A stretch of 64,000 nucleotides of DNA from Terrilactibacillus tamarindi. Its GTDB lineage: Bacteria > Bacillota > Bacilli > Bacillales > Sporolactobacillaceae. A model generated the notes under the pieces. The model was not told the DNA's origin. It saw nothing but the letters and a program-made list of their open reading frames with translations, and searched no databases. The position numbers and the translations under genes are program-made. Shown here one piece after another: positions 1 to 7,899 of this stretch. The DNA lies in NCBI RefSeq assembly GCF_009718825.1, contig NZ_WNHB01000001.1, positions 1 through 64,000 on the forward strand. The letters are read 5' to 3'. Each line of letters begins with the position of its first letter. Positions within the stretch are counted from its first letter, which is position 1.

Positions 1-83
1 TCGTCACGTCCTGTGACAACACTGACACTTGCACGTCCTGTGCGGCGTTCTTTCACTTTCAGTTTTGAAGGATTACCTTCATT
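1..83 (+). other. 23S-5S rRNA internal spacer
   Basis: Sequence directly upstream of 5S rRNA. It carries a near-direct repeat of CACGTCCTGTG (about 5-15 and 31-41). The 23S gene itself lies outside the window. The spacer identity is inferred from position only. Confidence 0.6.
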
Positions 84-201
<118 letters not shown>

Positions 202-236
202 TGGTAAATACTTAATAGTAGTGGAGATTTCTCTAT

Positions 237-311
237 TCCACAGTAGCTCAGTGGTAGAGCAATCGGCTGTTAACCGATCGGTCGTAGGTTCGAATCCTAC
301 CTGTGGAGCCA
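237..311 (+). tRNA. tRNA-Asn(GTT)
   Basis: Cloverleaf with acceptor TCCACAG/CTGTGGA, anticodon GTT in the loop of CGGCTGTTAACCG, TTCGAAT T-loop and encoded CCA. First of the 16-gene tRNA cluster behind 5S. Confidence 0.97.
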
Positions 312-314
312 GTT

Positions 315-406
315 GGAGAGCTGTCCGAGTGGCCGAAGGAGCACGATTGGAAATCGTGTAGACGGTCAACGCCGTCTCGAGGGTTCGAATCCCTCGCTCT
401 CCGCCA
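315..406 (+). tRNA. tRNA-Ser(GGA)
   Basis: Acceptor GGAGAGC/GCTCTCC, anticodon GGA in GATTGGAAATC, long variable arm typical of class II tRNAs (GACGGTCAACGCCGTC), encoded CCA. Confidence 0.97.
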
Positions 407-451
407 CTGAAATATCATGTATTAATGAATAATACATAAGTATTTAATACT

Positions 452-526
452 GGCCCGTTGGTCAAGCGGTTAAGACACCGCCCTTTCACGGCGGTAACAC
501 GGGTTCGAATCCCGTACGGGTCACCA
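452..526 (+). tRNA. tRNA-Glu(TTC)
   Basis: Acceptor GGCCCGT/ACGGGTC, anticodon TTC within CCGCCCTTTCACGGCGG, TTCGAAT T-loop and encoded CCA. Confidence 0.97.
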
Positions 527-543
527 TTTACCAAATAAAAGAC

Positions 544-572
544 TTGTAAAATGAATGAAGACATGTTATAAT
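544..572 (+). promoter_or_regulatory. internal sigma-A promoter in the tRNA cluster
   Basis: TTGTAA (544-549) and TATAAT (567-572) with a 17-base spacer and an extended -10 TG (564-565), placed 21 bases before tRNA-Val. It would allow the 13 downstream tRNAs to be transcribed independently of the rRNA promoter. Prediction from consensus match only. Confidence 0.6.
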
Positions 573-593
573 AGTACTTGTCCTGTTCGGTAT

Positions 594-669
594 GGAGGAT
601 TAGCTCAGCTGGGAGAGCATCTGCCTTACAAGCAGAGGGTCGGCGGTTCGAGCCCGTCATCCTCCACCA
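594..669 (+). tRNA. tRNA-Val(TAC)
   Basis: Acceptor GGAGGAT/ATCCTCC, anticodon TAC in CTGCCTTACAAGCAG, encoded CCA. First gene after the internal promoter. Confidence 0.97.
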
Positions 670-821
670 TAAATTTTAAAAATTAATACTCAACACCATT
701 GTTGGGTGGAGCAACGAGCGAATCATCATCGAATATGCTTCGAGTTGTCCCGTAGGCACGTAAGTGGTAGGGACAGTCTTTAAAACATTTAGTAAATCTA
801 TAATTAAATATCTCATATTGT
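670..821 (+). other. structured 152-bp spacer inside the tRNA cluster
   Basis: By far the longest gap in the cluster. It can form several hairpins: CAACACCATTGTTG, TCGAATATGCTTCGA, and a longer imperfect one between TGTCCC and GGGACA (about 747-777). No intact cloverleaf is visible. It may be a decayed tRNA gene or a processed structured RNA; function unknown. Confidence 0.4.
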
Positions 822-898
<77 letters not shown>

Positions 899-905
899 AA
901 CATAT

Positions 906-981
906 GGATCCGTGGTGTAGGGGTTAACATGCCTGCCTGTCACGCAGGAGATCGCCGGTTCAAATCCGGTCGGATCCGCCA
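906..981 (+). tRNA. tRNA-Asp(GTC)
   Basis: Acceptor GGATCCG/CGGATCC, anticodon GTC in CCTGCCTGTCACGCAGG, encoded CCA. Confidence 0.97.
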
Positions 982-987
982 TTTAAT

Positions 988-1063
<76 letters not shown>

Positions 1064-1071
1064 TTAAGTGT

Positions 1072-1147
<76 letters not shown>

Positions 1148-1185
1148 TTTTTTTGCTTGCAAACATTTAAATAGGTTTTTATTTT

Positions 1186-1270
1186 GGAGGGATAGCGAAG
1201 TGGCTAAACGCGGCGGACTGTAAATCCGCTCTCTACGAGTTCGAAGGTTCGAATCCTTCTCCCTCCACCA
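1186..1270 (+). tRNA. tRNA-Tyr(GTA)
   Basis: Acceptor GGAGGGA/TCCCTCC, anticodon GTA in CGGACTGTAAATCCG, long variable arm (class II), encoded CCA. Confidence 0.97.
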
Positions 1271-1276
1271 CTAAAT

Positions 1277-1350
1277 AGGGGTATAGTTTAAAGGTAGAAC
1301 TGAGGTCTCCAAAACCTCCAGTGTGGGTTCAATTCCTACTACCCCTGCCA
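1277..1350 (+). tRNA. tRNA-Trp(CCA)
   Basis: Acceptor AGGGGTA/TACCCCT, anticodon CCA in GAGGTCTCCAAAACCTC, encoded CCA tail. Confidence 0.97.
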
Positions 1351-1366
1351 TTATAAAAAAGTTGAT

Positions 1367-1443
1367 GGCGGCTGTGGCGAAGTGGTTAACGCATCGGATT
1401 GTGGTTCCGACATTCGTGGGTTCGATTCCCATCAGCCGCCCCA
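1367..1443 (+). tRNA. tRNA-His(GTG)
   Basis: Anticodon GTG in TCGGATTGTGGTTCCGA. The extra 5' G at -1 (1367) opposite discriminator C (1440) is the histidine identity feature. Encoded CCA. Confidence 0.97.
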
Positions 1444-1447
1444 TTTT

Positions 1448-1522
1448 TGCCCCATAGCCAAGCGGTAAGGCAACGGTTTTTGGTTCCGTCATGCGTTGGT
1501 TCGAATCCAGCTGGGGCAGCCA
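1448..1522 (+). tRNA. tRNA-Gln(TTG)
   Basis: Acceptor TGCCCCA/TGGGGCA, anticodon TTG in ACGGTTTTTGGTTCCGT, encoded CCA. Four bases after tRNA-His. Confidence 0.97.
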
Positions 1523-1526
1523 ATAT

Positions 1527-1601
1527 GCGGAAGTAGTTCAGTGGTAGAACATCACCTTGCCAAGGTGGGGGTCGCGGGTTCGAATCCCGTCTTCCGCTCC
1601 A
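1527..1601 (+). tRNA. tRNA-Gly(GCC)
   Basis: Acceptor GCGGAAG/CTTCCGC, anticodon GCC in CACCTTGCCAAGGTG, encoded CCA. Confidence 0.97.
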
Positions 1602-1616
1602 AATAATAAATTAAAT

Positions 1617-1690
1617 GGCGGCATAGCCAAGTGGTAAGGCACGGGTCTGCAAAACCCTTATCCCCGGTTCGAATCCGGGTGCCGCCTCCA
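1617..1690 (+). tRNA. tRNA-Cys(GCA)
   Basis: Acceptor GGCGGCA/TGCCGCC, anticodon GCA in GGGTCTGCAAAACCC, encoded CCA. Confidence 0.97.
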
Positions 1691-1717
1691 CTATTAAATT
1701 AGTTAGTCCTGACCCAT

Positions 1718-1806
1718 GCCGGGGTGGCGGAATTGGCAGACGCACAGGACTTAAAATCCTGCGGTAGGTGACTACCGTGCCGGTTCAAGTCCGGCCCTCG
1801 GCACCA
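1718..1806 (+). tRNA. tRNA-Leu(TAA)
   Basis: Class II tRNA: acceptor GCCGGGG/CCTCGGC, anticodon TAA in AGGACTTAAAATCCT, variable arm GCGGTAGGTGACTACCG, encoded CCA. Confidence 0.97.
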
Positions 1807-1840
1807 TAATTATTTTAATACCATATGCCATATTTAATTT

Positions 1841-1922
1841 GCCGGTGTGGCGGAATTGGCAGACGCGCACGACTCAAAATCGTGTTCCTCACGGAGTGTC
1901 GGTTCGACCCCGACCACCGGTA
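1841..1922 (+). tRNA. tRNA-Leu(CAA), CCA not encoded
   Basis: Class II tRNA with acceptor GCCGGTG/CACCGGT and anticodon CAA in CACGACTCAAAATCGTG. The three bases after the discriminator A are TCA rather than CCA, so the tail must be added by CCA-adding enzyme. It is the only member of the cluster without an encoded CCA and the last one before the terminator. Confidence 0.95.
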
Positions 1923-1944
1923 TCATTAGAAAAAACTAGTTCAA

Positions 1945-2062
1945 TTTAGAAACGATGAAACACTCACAAATGTTGATACATCAATGTTTGCGGGTGTTTT
2001 TTGTTTTGTGGGGAAAAAGATAAAAAAGGTGGGTTTTGAAATGATTTTACACATTTTTTACA
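1945..2062 (+). repeat. direct repeat copy A (tRNA-operon end)
   Basis: About 118 bp that aligns almost without gaps to 17962-18083: both hold an AACGAT lead-in, the same hairpin, a T run, a purine-rich GATAAAA stretch and ATTTTACACATTT. By eye roughly 80-85 percent identical. The two copies bracket the Wadjet-to-gluconate block. Confidence 0.7.
1958..2007 (+). terminator. terminator of the rRNA-tRNA operon
   Basis: A 20-bp stem (1958-1977 with 1980-1999, about one mismatch) with a two-base loop and a run of six T. A diverged copy of this terminator and its flanks occurs at 17962-18083. Confidence 0.85.
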
Positions 2063-2520
2063 CAAGAGAATACCTTGACTGTTTACGGAGTTTATGGAGG
2101 TTTTATTTTATGGTGGTAGGCTTTCAACAATCGGTCCAGATTGTGGAGAAAGAGTTCGTGAATTGGATTGGTGTCACATTTAAGATTTTTGGGATTAATC
2201 AAAGTGAACCATACATAAATATATGAGGTTTTTAAATGCTAGAGAAATTTTCGAATGTGATATAAACGATTTGAAAGCAAGTATAGGAACACTATAAGCT
2301 CGAATCATTCGTTCCTTATTCGGAATTGTAGGCTTTTAAATATGAATAAAAGTAATACTAGAAAAATTAATTATATTTAATGAATCTATAATGATATTAT
2401 ATAAGTGGGTAATTTTTCCTATACTATTAAGTATAATTCAGATTTAACTATTTAAATAGAAAAATATATTGAATACTTTATGTTTTGATTCTAAGTAGTG
2501 CAATATGAATTAAGTATTTG
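2063..2520. other. AT-rich region upstream of the Wadjet operon
   Basis: About 450 bases with no convincing gene. The 80-codon frame at 1984-2226 starts inside the terminator and has no ribosome site. A TATAAT at 2432-2437 could be a -10 for the jet operon, but I see no good -35 at the right distance. Confidence 0.5.
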
Positions 2521-2534
2521 GGAGGAGGAGAAAT

Positions 2535-3956
2535 ATGATTCTGTTTGATAATGTAGAATACGATCGTTTTTTTAATCCGCTTAGTTGTAAAAATAAAAGG
2601 ATATATTATGAATGCATTTTACAGCTCATTGAAAAGTCAAAGTCAGTTCCGCTTCTTTATGAAACTGATGCCAGAGACATTTTGATTTTATATCTACGTA
2701 ACTATTCTTACGAGATGGAAGAAGAAAATAACACTGGGAATGCTGACGAGAATATTAGCAGTAAGAAATCTGAAACTGAAAATGCCAGCGCAATTCTAAG
2801 ATATTTCAGATATTGTGGTTGGATTTCAGAGCGTGAGATTGGAAGGAATGGGGACAATATTGCTACTGTTATGCCTTATTGTAGGAAGATGATTGATTCG
2901 ATAGAGAGAATCTTTAATCGTGATACCAGTGCGGATTTGACTAACCACATTTTCTCCATTTATGATATTCTGCATTCTGCTTTTATAGATCATGGTAGAA
3001 CTCATAGACCATATTCCAATATTCTTGTACCGGTATCGGATAGTGTTTCAGACTTAAAAAATGAACTATTGGTGCTTAAAGATAGCATTAGGTCTATAAT
3101 GCGTATAATTATAAAAATGACGGAGACCAATGAATTAGGACAGTTCCTTATCAAAGATGAAATGATGGAGTCTTTCTTTAATGATTACTTTTTCATAAAG
3201 AAGGATGGTTTAATACCCGGATATATTTCTGAAATCGAAAAAATGCTTAGACTTATCACCAATACGGAAGTCTATGAAAATATGATTAAGGAATATCAAA
3301 AAATTAATAACGCAACCGATATCGCAGCTCGTGAAATAATAGATAGCCAGCTTTCTGAAGTGCAAAGTTTTATCAGCTACGATTATGTCAAAGAGATGGA
3401 TTACATAGATAAGAAAATTAATAACTATTACAGCCTATACTCTACAAGAATCCTTATGGTCTTAAGCAATAGTATGAATATGCAGACCTATTTAAATGAC
3501 TTACTGATGACAATTAAGGATTTTGATCCAAATGAAAAGAAGGATATTATAGATTCTATTTCCAAGTGTTTTGGCTTGCAGTCATACAAATATGTTGGAA
3601 GAAAATCAATTGAACGTCGAAAGAAACGTAAACCCAATATCAAGAGTGCAGCTATTATTACCAGTTCATTATCAGATGAAGATAAAGCAAGGCTTACTAA
3701 GGAATTGTTATATGAATATCCGGACAAATACAGTGTTGTGCAAGCAATAAGTTACTTTAATAACTTACTTGAAGATAAGGTGAGCTTAATACCGAATGAT
3801 ACATTGGTTAAAACTAGAGATGATGCCATGATGGTAGCAGCCAGTATTATATATTCCGGGACTGAAGATTTTCCATATAAGGTTGAATTCTTGGAAGGAA
3901 CTATAGAAACAGAAAATGCAACGATTAGTAAAATACGTATTAAGAGGAAGAATTAA
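2535..3956 (+). CDS. jetA: Wadjet defence protein JetA (MukF-like kleisin)
   Basis: 473 residues. First gene of a four-gene operon with the exact Wadjet order JetA-JetB-JetC-JetD, an SMC-like complex that recognises and cleaves small closed circular DNA such as plasmids. JetA is the kleisin that bridges the JetC heads. The N-terminus (residues about 10-120, with FNPL and KNKRIYYE and a winged-helix-like stretch around ILRYFRYCGWI) looks like the DUF5716 branch of JetA rather than the DUF3375 branch of type I; I assign this from memory of the family, so the subtype (II or III) is tentative. The middle is helical and the end basic (KIRIKRKN). Start supported by GGAGGAGG at 2521-2528. The stop abuts the ATG of the next gene. 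Confidence 0.85.
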   Translation: MILFDNVEYDRFFNPLSCKNKRIYYECILQLIEKSKSVPLLYETDARDILILYLRNYSYEMEEENNTGNADENISSKKSETENASAILRYFRYCGWISEREIGRNGDNIATVMPYCRKMIDSIERIFNRDTSADLTNHIFSIYDILHSAFIDHGRTHRPYSNILVPVSDSVSDLKNELLVLKDSIRSIMRIIIKMTETNELGQFLIKDEMMESFFNDYFFIKKDGLIPGYISEIEKMLRLITNTEVYENMIKEYQKINNATDIAAREIIDSQLSEVQSFISYDYVKEMDYIDKKINNYYSLYSTRILMVLSNSMNMQTYLNDLLMTIKDFDPNEKKDIIDSISKCFGLQSYKYVGRKSIERRKKRKPNIKSAAIITSSLSDEDKARLTKELLYEYPDKYSVVQAISYFNNLLEDKVSLIPNDTLVKTRDDAMMVAASIIYSGTEDFPYKVEFLEGTIETENATISKIRIKRKN

Positions 3957-4604
3957 ATGGGTGATATCAAATTAAACATTTCTGTAAAAGAAGAAAATAA
4001 CATATTGTTCAAACGTTGCATTCGTAAGTTGTTGGATTCAACGTTCATCGTTGGTGACAAGGAAGTGAAACTGTATGCATTTATATCAAGAGAATCAAAT
4101 AGACATGATGTTTCAGATTACTTACGTATGATTGGATTTGATGTATTAGTAGATACAAATGTACGAATTGCAATGCTTAAGCCTAATGAGGCTGATGAAG
4201 AAGCAGTAGGATTAAAACGAGCAAATGTTGTGACTTTCACAACAGAGCAATACCATCTCCTGCTTGTGCTTTGGGAAATATATCTGGAGAACCTGGGTTA
4301 TAGTGATGAGAATGTTGTAATGCGTGGGGATTTTATTGATAAAGTCAAAGCATATGAAGTAGACATGGATAGTAAAAAGTTATCATCAGCTATGAAGATT
4401 TTTAAGAAATATGATCTGGTTGATTATGATTCAAAGGATCAGTCTGAAGATGCAATTATCACATTGTATCCGTCATTGCAGTTTGGTTGGGATGTTGCAC
4501 AATTCCAGTCAGTTTCTGCAGAATACATGAAGAACACCCAGCTAGAAGATGACCCAGAAGAACAAAATTCAGATAGTGATGAAGAAGAGGAGGATGTGGA
4601 ATGA
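3957..4604 (+). CDS. jetB: Wadjet defence protein JetB (MukE-like KITE protein)
   Basis: 215 residues. The start codon follows the jetA stop with no gap, so translation is coupled. Size, position and predicted winged-helix segments (around TTEQYHLLLVLWEIY at residues 91-105, and 130-160) fit the KITE subunit that binds the kleisin in SMC complexes. The C-terminus (about 195-215) is a strikingly acidic tail ending DSDEEEEDVE. The identification rests mainly on operon position between the kleisin and the SMC ATPase; sequence alone would be hard to place. The last bases overlap jetC (ATGA). Confidence 0.8.
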   Translation: MGDIKLNISVKEENNILFKRCIRKLLDSTFIVGDKEVKLYAFISRESNRHDVSDYLRMIGFDVLVDTNVRIAMLKPNEADEEAVGLKRANVVTFTTEQYHLLLVLWEIYLENLGYSDENVVMRGDFIDKVKAYEVDMDSKKLSSAMKIFKKYDLVDYDSKDQSEDAIITLYPSLQFGWDVAQFQSVSAEYMKNTQLEDDPEEQNSDSDEEEEDVE

Positions 4605-7600
4605 TCAAATTGAAATCAATTCGATTGATTAACTGGTATGGATTCAGCCAGATTACTGTACCTATAGGCTTCTTCACTTTAATTGCGGGTAAGAATGGAA
4701 ATGGTAAATCAGTTTTGTTAGATGCCATAAAATATGCATTGTACGGGGATACAGTATTTAATAAGTCTACAGAGAATAAAGGAAGCAGAACGGTGACTTC
4801 ATATACACGAGGTCTGCTTGATGCCACTGCAGCCACCTTTATTAGACCTGCAGACCAAATGGCAAATGTATATACACATGTTGTGCTAGAGATGGCTGAG
4901 ATGGAACTGGGAAAGAGTTTTATCCTTGGAACAGTGATAGATACAGACTCTGGTAATGGATTTGTCACCAGAAGATATGTATTAGAGAATGAGAAACTTG
5001 AGAACATTTCTCATACATACAAAGATAACGGACAGGTCATTCCATATAGTACATCAGAATTGCAAAAGGCTCTGGGTGTAAAAATGATGGATGTAAAAGA
5101 GGGTGTACTCAAATTTATGCAGCGAACCGGGCTTCGCTTGAATGAGCAGCAGTTAGCATCTTTCCGAAGAAAACTTCGAAGTATTATGTCTTATGATCCA
5201 AATGCTAAGATTGATCAGTTTATCAGAGAAAGTGTATTAGAGGAAAAGAAGGTTGATTTCTCAAAGCTGGTAGAAGCAAAAAATAATATTGATTCCTTGA
5301 ATATGAGTTTTGCTACTATCGCTGCTGAAATTGAAGAACTTAACAGTATAATAAAGCTTTTTGACGGCTTGCAGAATGCCAGAAATGTCATCCTAGCGGA
5401 TAATGTAAAGATTGCATATAAAAAATTCTTGGAGTGTAAAAAGGACATTGAAGAAGCTACAAGAAAATTGGACATTGCTAATAGACAGATTGCGGAAGAT
5501 GAGAAAAAGCTTGAAGCAATTGCTGATCGTGAAAAAGAGCTTCGTGTAGCTTACTATAAAGCGAAAGATAATTTGAATTCTATGGACTCTGCAAAAGCAA
5601 TAGAAGAAGCTAGGCAAGCTTTGCAGAATGCACAGGTTGAAAAAGAGAAACTTGAAAATGAAAAGAACGCTCTTTTTGAATTTCAGACTAGAGTAAGTGA
5701 ATTGTTATCCTGGTTTTATAAAGAAAACATGGCAATTGTACAGCAGGATGTATTAACTTCATTAACCTTGGATAATTTCTCAAAGATACAAAAAGAAAGT
5801 AGTGTTGATTATCTTTTAAAGGAAATCAAAGATCATAGGGATGAGATTTTAGCTGAAATAACTAGAGTTAAGGATAAATTAGAAGAAAATAGAAGGCAAC
5901 AATCAAAGTGGCAACAGGTTATTAATGATTATAATGCTAAGAAGACAACATTTTCAAAAATACCTGATTATGTCGCATTAAAGAATGGGATTAACAGAGA
6001 ATTTGAAAAAAGAGGCATACCATCTGAAGCTCGTTTTGCATGTGAGTATGTTATCAGTCTGACAGATGAGTCATGGCGAGATGCAATTGAAAGCTATCTT
6101 GGGAGACGGAGATATACTATTTTGATTGAGCCGGAGTATTATGACATTGCAGATGATGTGCTTAATGTATCAAAAAACAGGTATGCGCATTTATTCAATA
6201 CAAAGCTTTTAATGAAAAAAGAGATAACACCTGAAGAGGATTCAGTTGTTCAATTTATTGAAGTAAAGAATCGGGTTGCAAAGCACTATTTTGATTACCA
6301 GCTTGGGCGTTTTCATGCAACCACAAAGGACAAGGTTAGAAATTACGAGAATGCTATATCAAAAGATGGAAGAGTATCTGTTGCTATGGATAGTTTTTTT
6401 CTGCGCTTTGATAAGATAGGGTTTTACTTTTTAGGACAGGAAACAATGGAGCTAAACAGAATAAAAGCTATAAAAGCACTGGAAGCACTAACTGCTGAAT
6501 ACAAGGAATCTCATGAGCGATTGCAACAGGAAGAATCGAAGAAATCATATCTAGAAACAGCTATGGAGTTCTTTGGTGATAATAATTTCGATGCTTGCAG
6601 ATTGTATGATGAAGTATTAATTGATTGTGCAAAAAAACAGGATGAGTTAGAACGTTTAATAGACGCTCAAAAGAATAACCAAGAGTATTTGGAACTTGCT
6701 GAGCAAGTCTCTAGACTCGAGCAGGATTTTGAGGCTGTGATTAGTGAACAGGATGCAGTTCGTGCCCACAAGTCTGATATGCAGACGGAACATAGGATAA
6801 ACGAAAACACACTGAATGAAAAGAATAAGAGTATCACAAGTATAGAGAGTAATTTAAAAGATTTAGAAAGCACTAATAATGTAGTCTATGTAAAGGCTAT
6901 TGAAGATTACGAAAAGCATATTGCGAATGGTCCAGGCAGTGCTGGTGGCGTATTGAAGGATAGAGGGCGTTCAGAACGTTCTCTTAGAGAAGCAGAAGAG
7001 AAGCTTAAAGGAGCTCAAGCTTCATATAATGCTACTAGAGCTGTCGATAATCGTTTACCATTGTCTGATAAATCCAGAGCTGAATATGAGTCACGAAAAT
7101 CTAAAATCTGGATGGATGATTTGCAGGAGATACAGCACAAGTTAAAAGAACAAACCAGACGATATGAAGAAATATTTAAGAATGAGTTTGTGCTTACTGT
7201 GTTGAAGTCCTGTGATGCAGCAAGAGATGATTTGAAGTTAATAAATGCGGAGTTAGCAAGACTGAAATTTAAGTCGAGATATGCATTTGATGTTAAGTAC
7301 GTTAAGGATAGTTCTGATTATGGAAAAATCCTTGAATATGCTAATTACTTAAAGGAACGCGAGGAACTTGGAACTCCATCAAGTCAGATGACTTTTGATG
7401 CAATGACATCATATTCCGATGATAAGGGAGAAGAGCTGGAAAAGGATATACGGGAGATTATCAACCGAATTGTTGGGAGTAACGATAAGGACCAGATTGA
7501 GCACTATGCAGATTATCGTAATTATATGACATACGAAATCTTACTTACAAATGATGTTCTTAAGTCAGCGAAGCTTTCAAAACAATCTGGTTATAATTCT

Positions 7601-7897
7601 GGTGCTGAAGTTCAGATTCCATATATGCTTATTTTGTTATCGGCATTGTTAATGATTTACAATGATAAGCTTAATTCTACAAGACTTGTATTTATCGATG
7701 AACCATTTGCAAAAATGGATCCAACTAACGTCAAAATAATGCTTGGATTTATGAAGGTGCAGAATCTACAGATGATTTTCTGTGCTCCTGATAAGACTGA
7801 GCTGATTGGTAATGAATGTGAAGTTGTTTTACCCGTTCTTAGAACCCAAGTGAATTTGATGGAGATAGGAATTGTTGAAATGCATAAAGGAGTGTAG
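4601..7897 (+). CDS. jetC: Wadjet defence protein JetC (SMC/MukB-like ATPase)
   Basis: 1098 residues, the motor of the Wadjet complex. N-terminal ATPase half with Walker A GKNGNGKS (30-37); long coiled coil (about 255-460); a hinge-like globular section (about 470-620, including YLGRRRYTILIEPEYYD); second coiled coil (about 640-900); C-terminal ATPase half with an ABC signature written SGAE (1000-1003) and Walker B LVFIDEP (1029-1035) followed by a D-loop-like KMDPTN. Shorter than MukB (about 1490), as expected for JetC. Start ATG overlaps the jetB stop, with GAGGAGG just upstream. The alanine in SGAE departs from the usual SGG signature. Confidence 0.9.
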   Translation: MIKLKSIRLINWYGFSQITVPIGFFTLIAGKNGNGKSVLLDAIKYALYGDTVFNKSTENKGSRTVTSYTRGLLDATAATFIRPADQMANVYTHVVLEMAEMELGKSFILGTVIDTDSGNGFVTRRYVLENEKLENISHTYKDNGQVIPYSTSELQKALGVKMMDVKEGVLKFMQRTGLRLNEQQLASFRRKLRSIMSYDPNAKIDQFIRESVLEEKKVDFSKLVEAKNNIDSLNMSFATIAAEIEELNSIIKLFDGLQNARNVILADNVKIAYKKFLECKKDIEEATRKLDIANRQIAEDEKKLEAIADREKELRVAYYKAKDNLNSMDSAKAIEEARQALQNAQVEKEKLENEKNALFEFQTRVSELLSWFYKENMAIVQQDVLTSLTLDNFSKIQKESSVDYLLKEIKDHRDEILAEITRVKDKLEENRRQQSKWQQVINDYNAKKTTFSKIPDYVALKNGINREFEKRGIPSEARFACEYVISLTDESWRDAIESYLGRRRYTILIEPEYYDIADDVLNVSKNRYAHLFNTKLLMKKEITPEEDSVVQFIEVKNRVAKHYFDYQLGRFHATTKDKVRNYENAISKDGRVSVAMDSFFLRFDKIGFYFLGQETMELNRIKAIKALEALTAEYKESHERLQQEESKKSYLETAMEFFGDNNFDACRLYDEVLIDCAKKQDELERLIDAQKNNQEYLELAEQVSRLEQDFEAVISEQDAVRAHKSDMQTEHRINENTLNEKNKSITSIESNLKDLESTNNVVYVKAIEDYEKHIANGPGSAGGVLKDRGRSERSLREAEEKLKGAQASYNATRAVDNRLPLSDKSRAEYESRKSKIWMDDLQEIQHKLKEQTRRYEEIFKNEFVLTVLKSCDAARDDLKLINAELARLKFKSRYAFDVKYVKDSSDYGKILEYANYLKEREELGTPSSQMTFDAMTSYSDDKGEELEKDIREIINRIVGSNDKDQIEHYADYRNYMTYEILLTNDVLKSAKLSKQSGYNSGAEVQIPYMLILLSALLMIYNDKLNSTRLVFIDEPFAKMDPTNVKIMLGFMKVQNLQMIFCAPDKTELIGNECEVVLPVLRTQVNLMEIGIVEMHKGV

Positions 7898-7899
7898 TG

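Noticed and set aside
1841-2062. Classic tRNA attachment site for an integrated element
   Set aside because: The tRNA-Leu 3' end is not duplicated at 17962 and no integrase gene is present; only the terminator region is repeated.
1984-2226. 80-codon frame after the tRNA terminator
   Set aside because: Starts within the terminator hairpin, no ribosome site, overlaps the diverged repeat copy A.
4459-5007. 182-codon minus-strand frame over jetB/jetC
   Set aside because: Antisense shadow of well-supported genes; no ribosome site.
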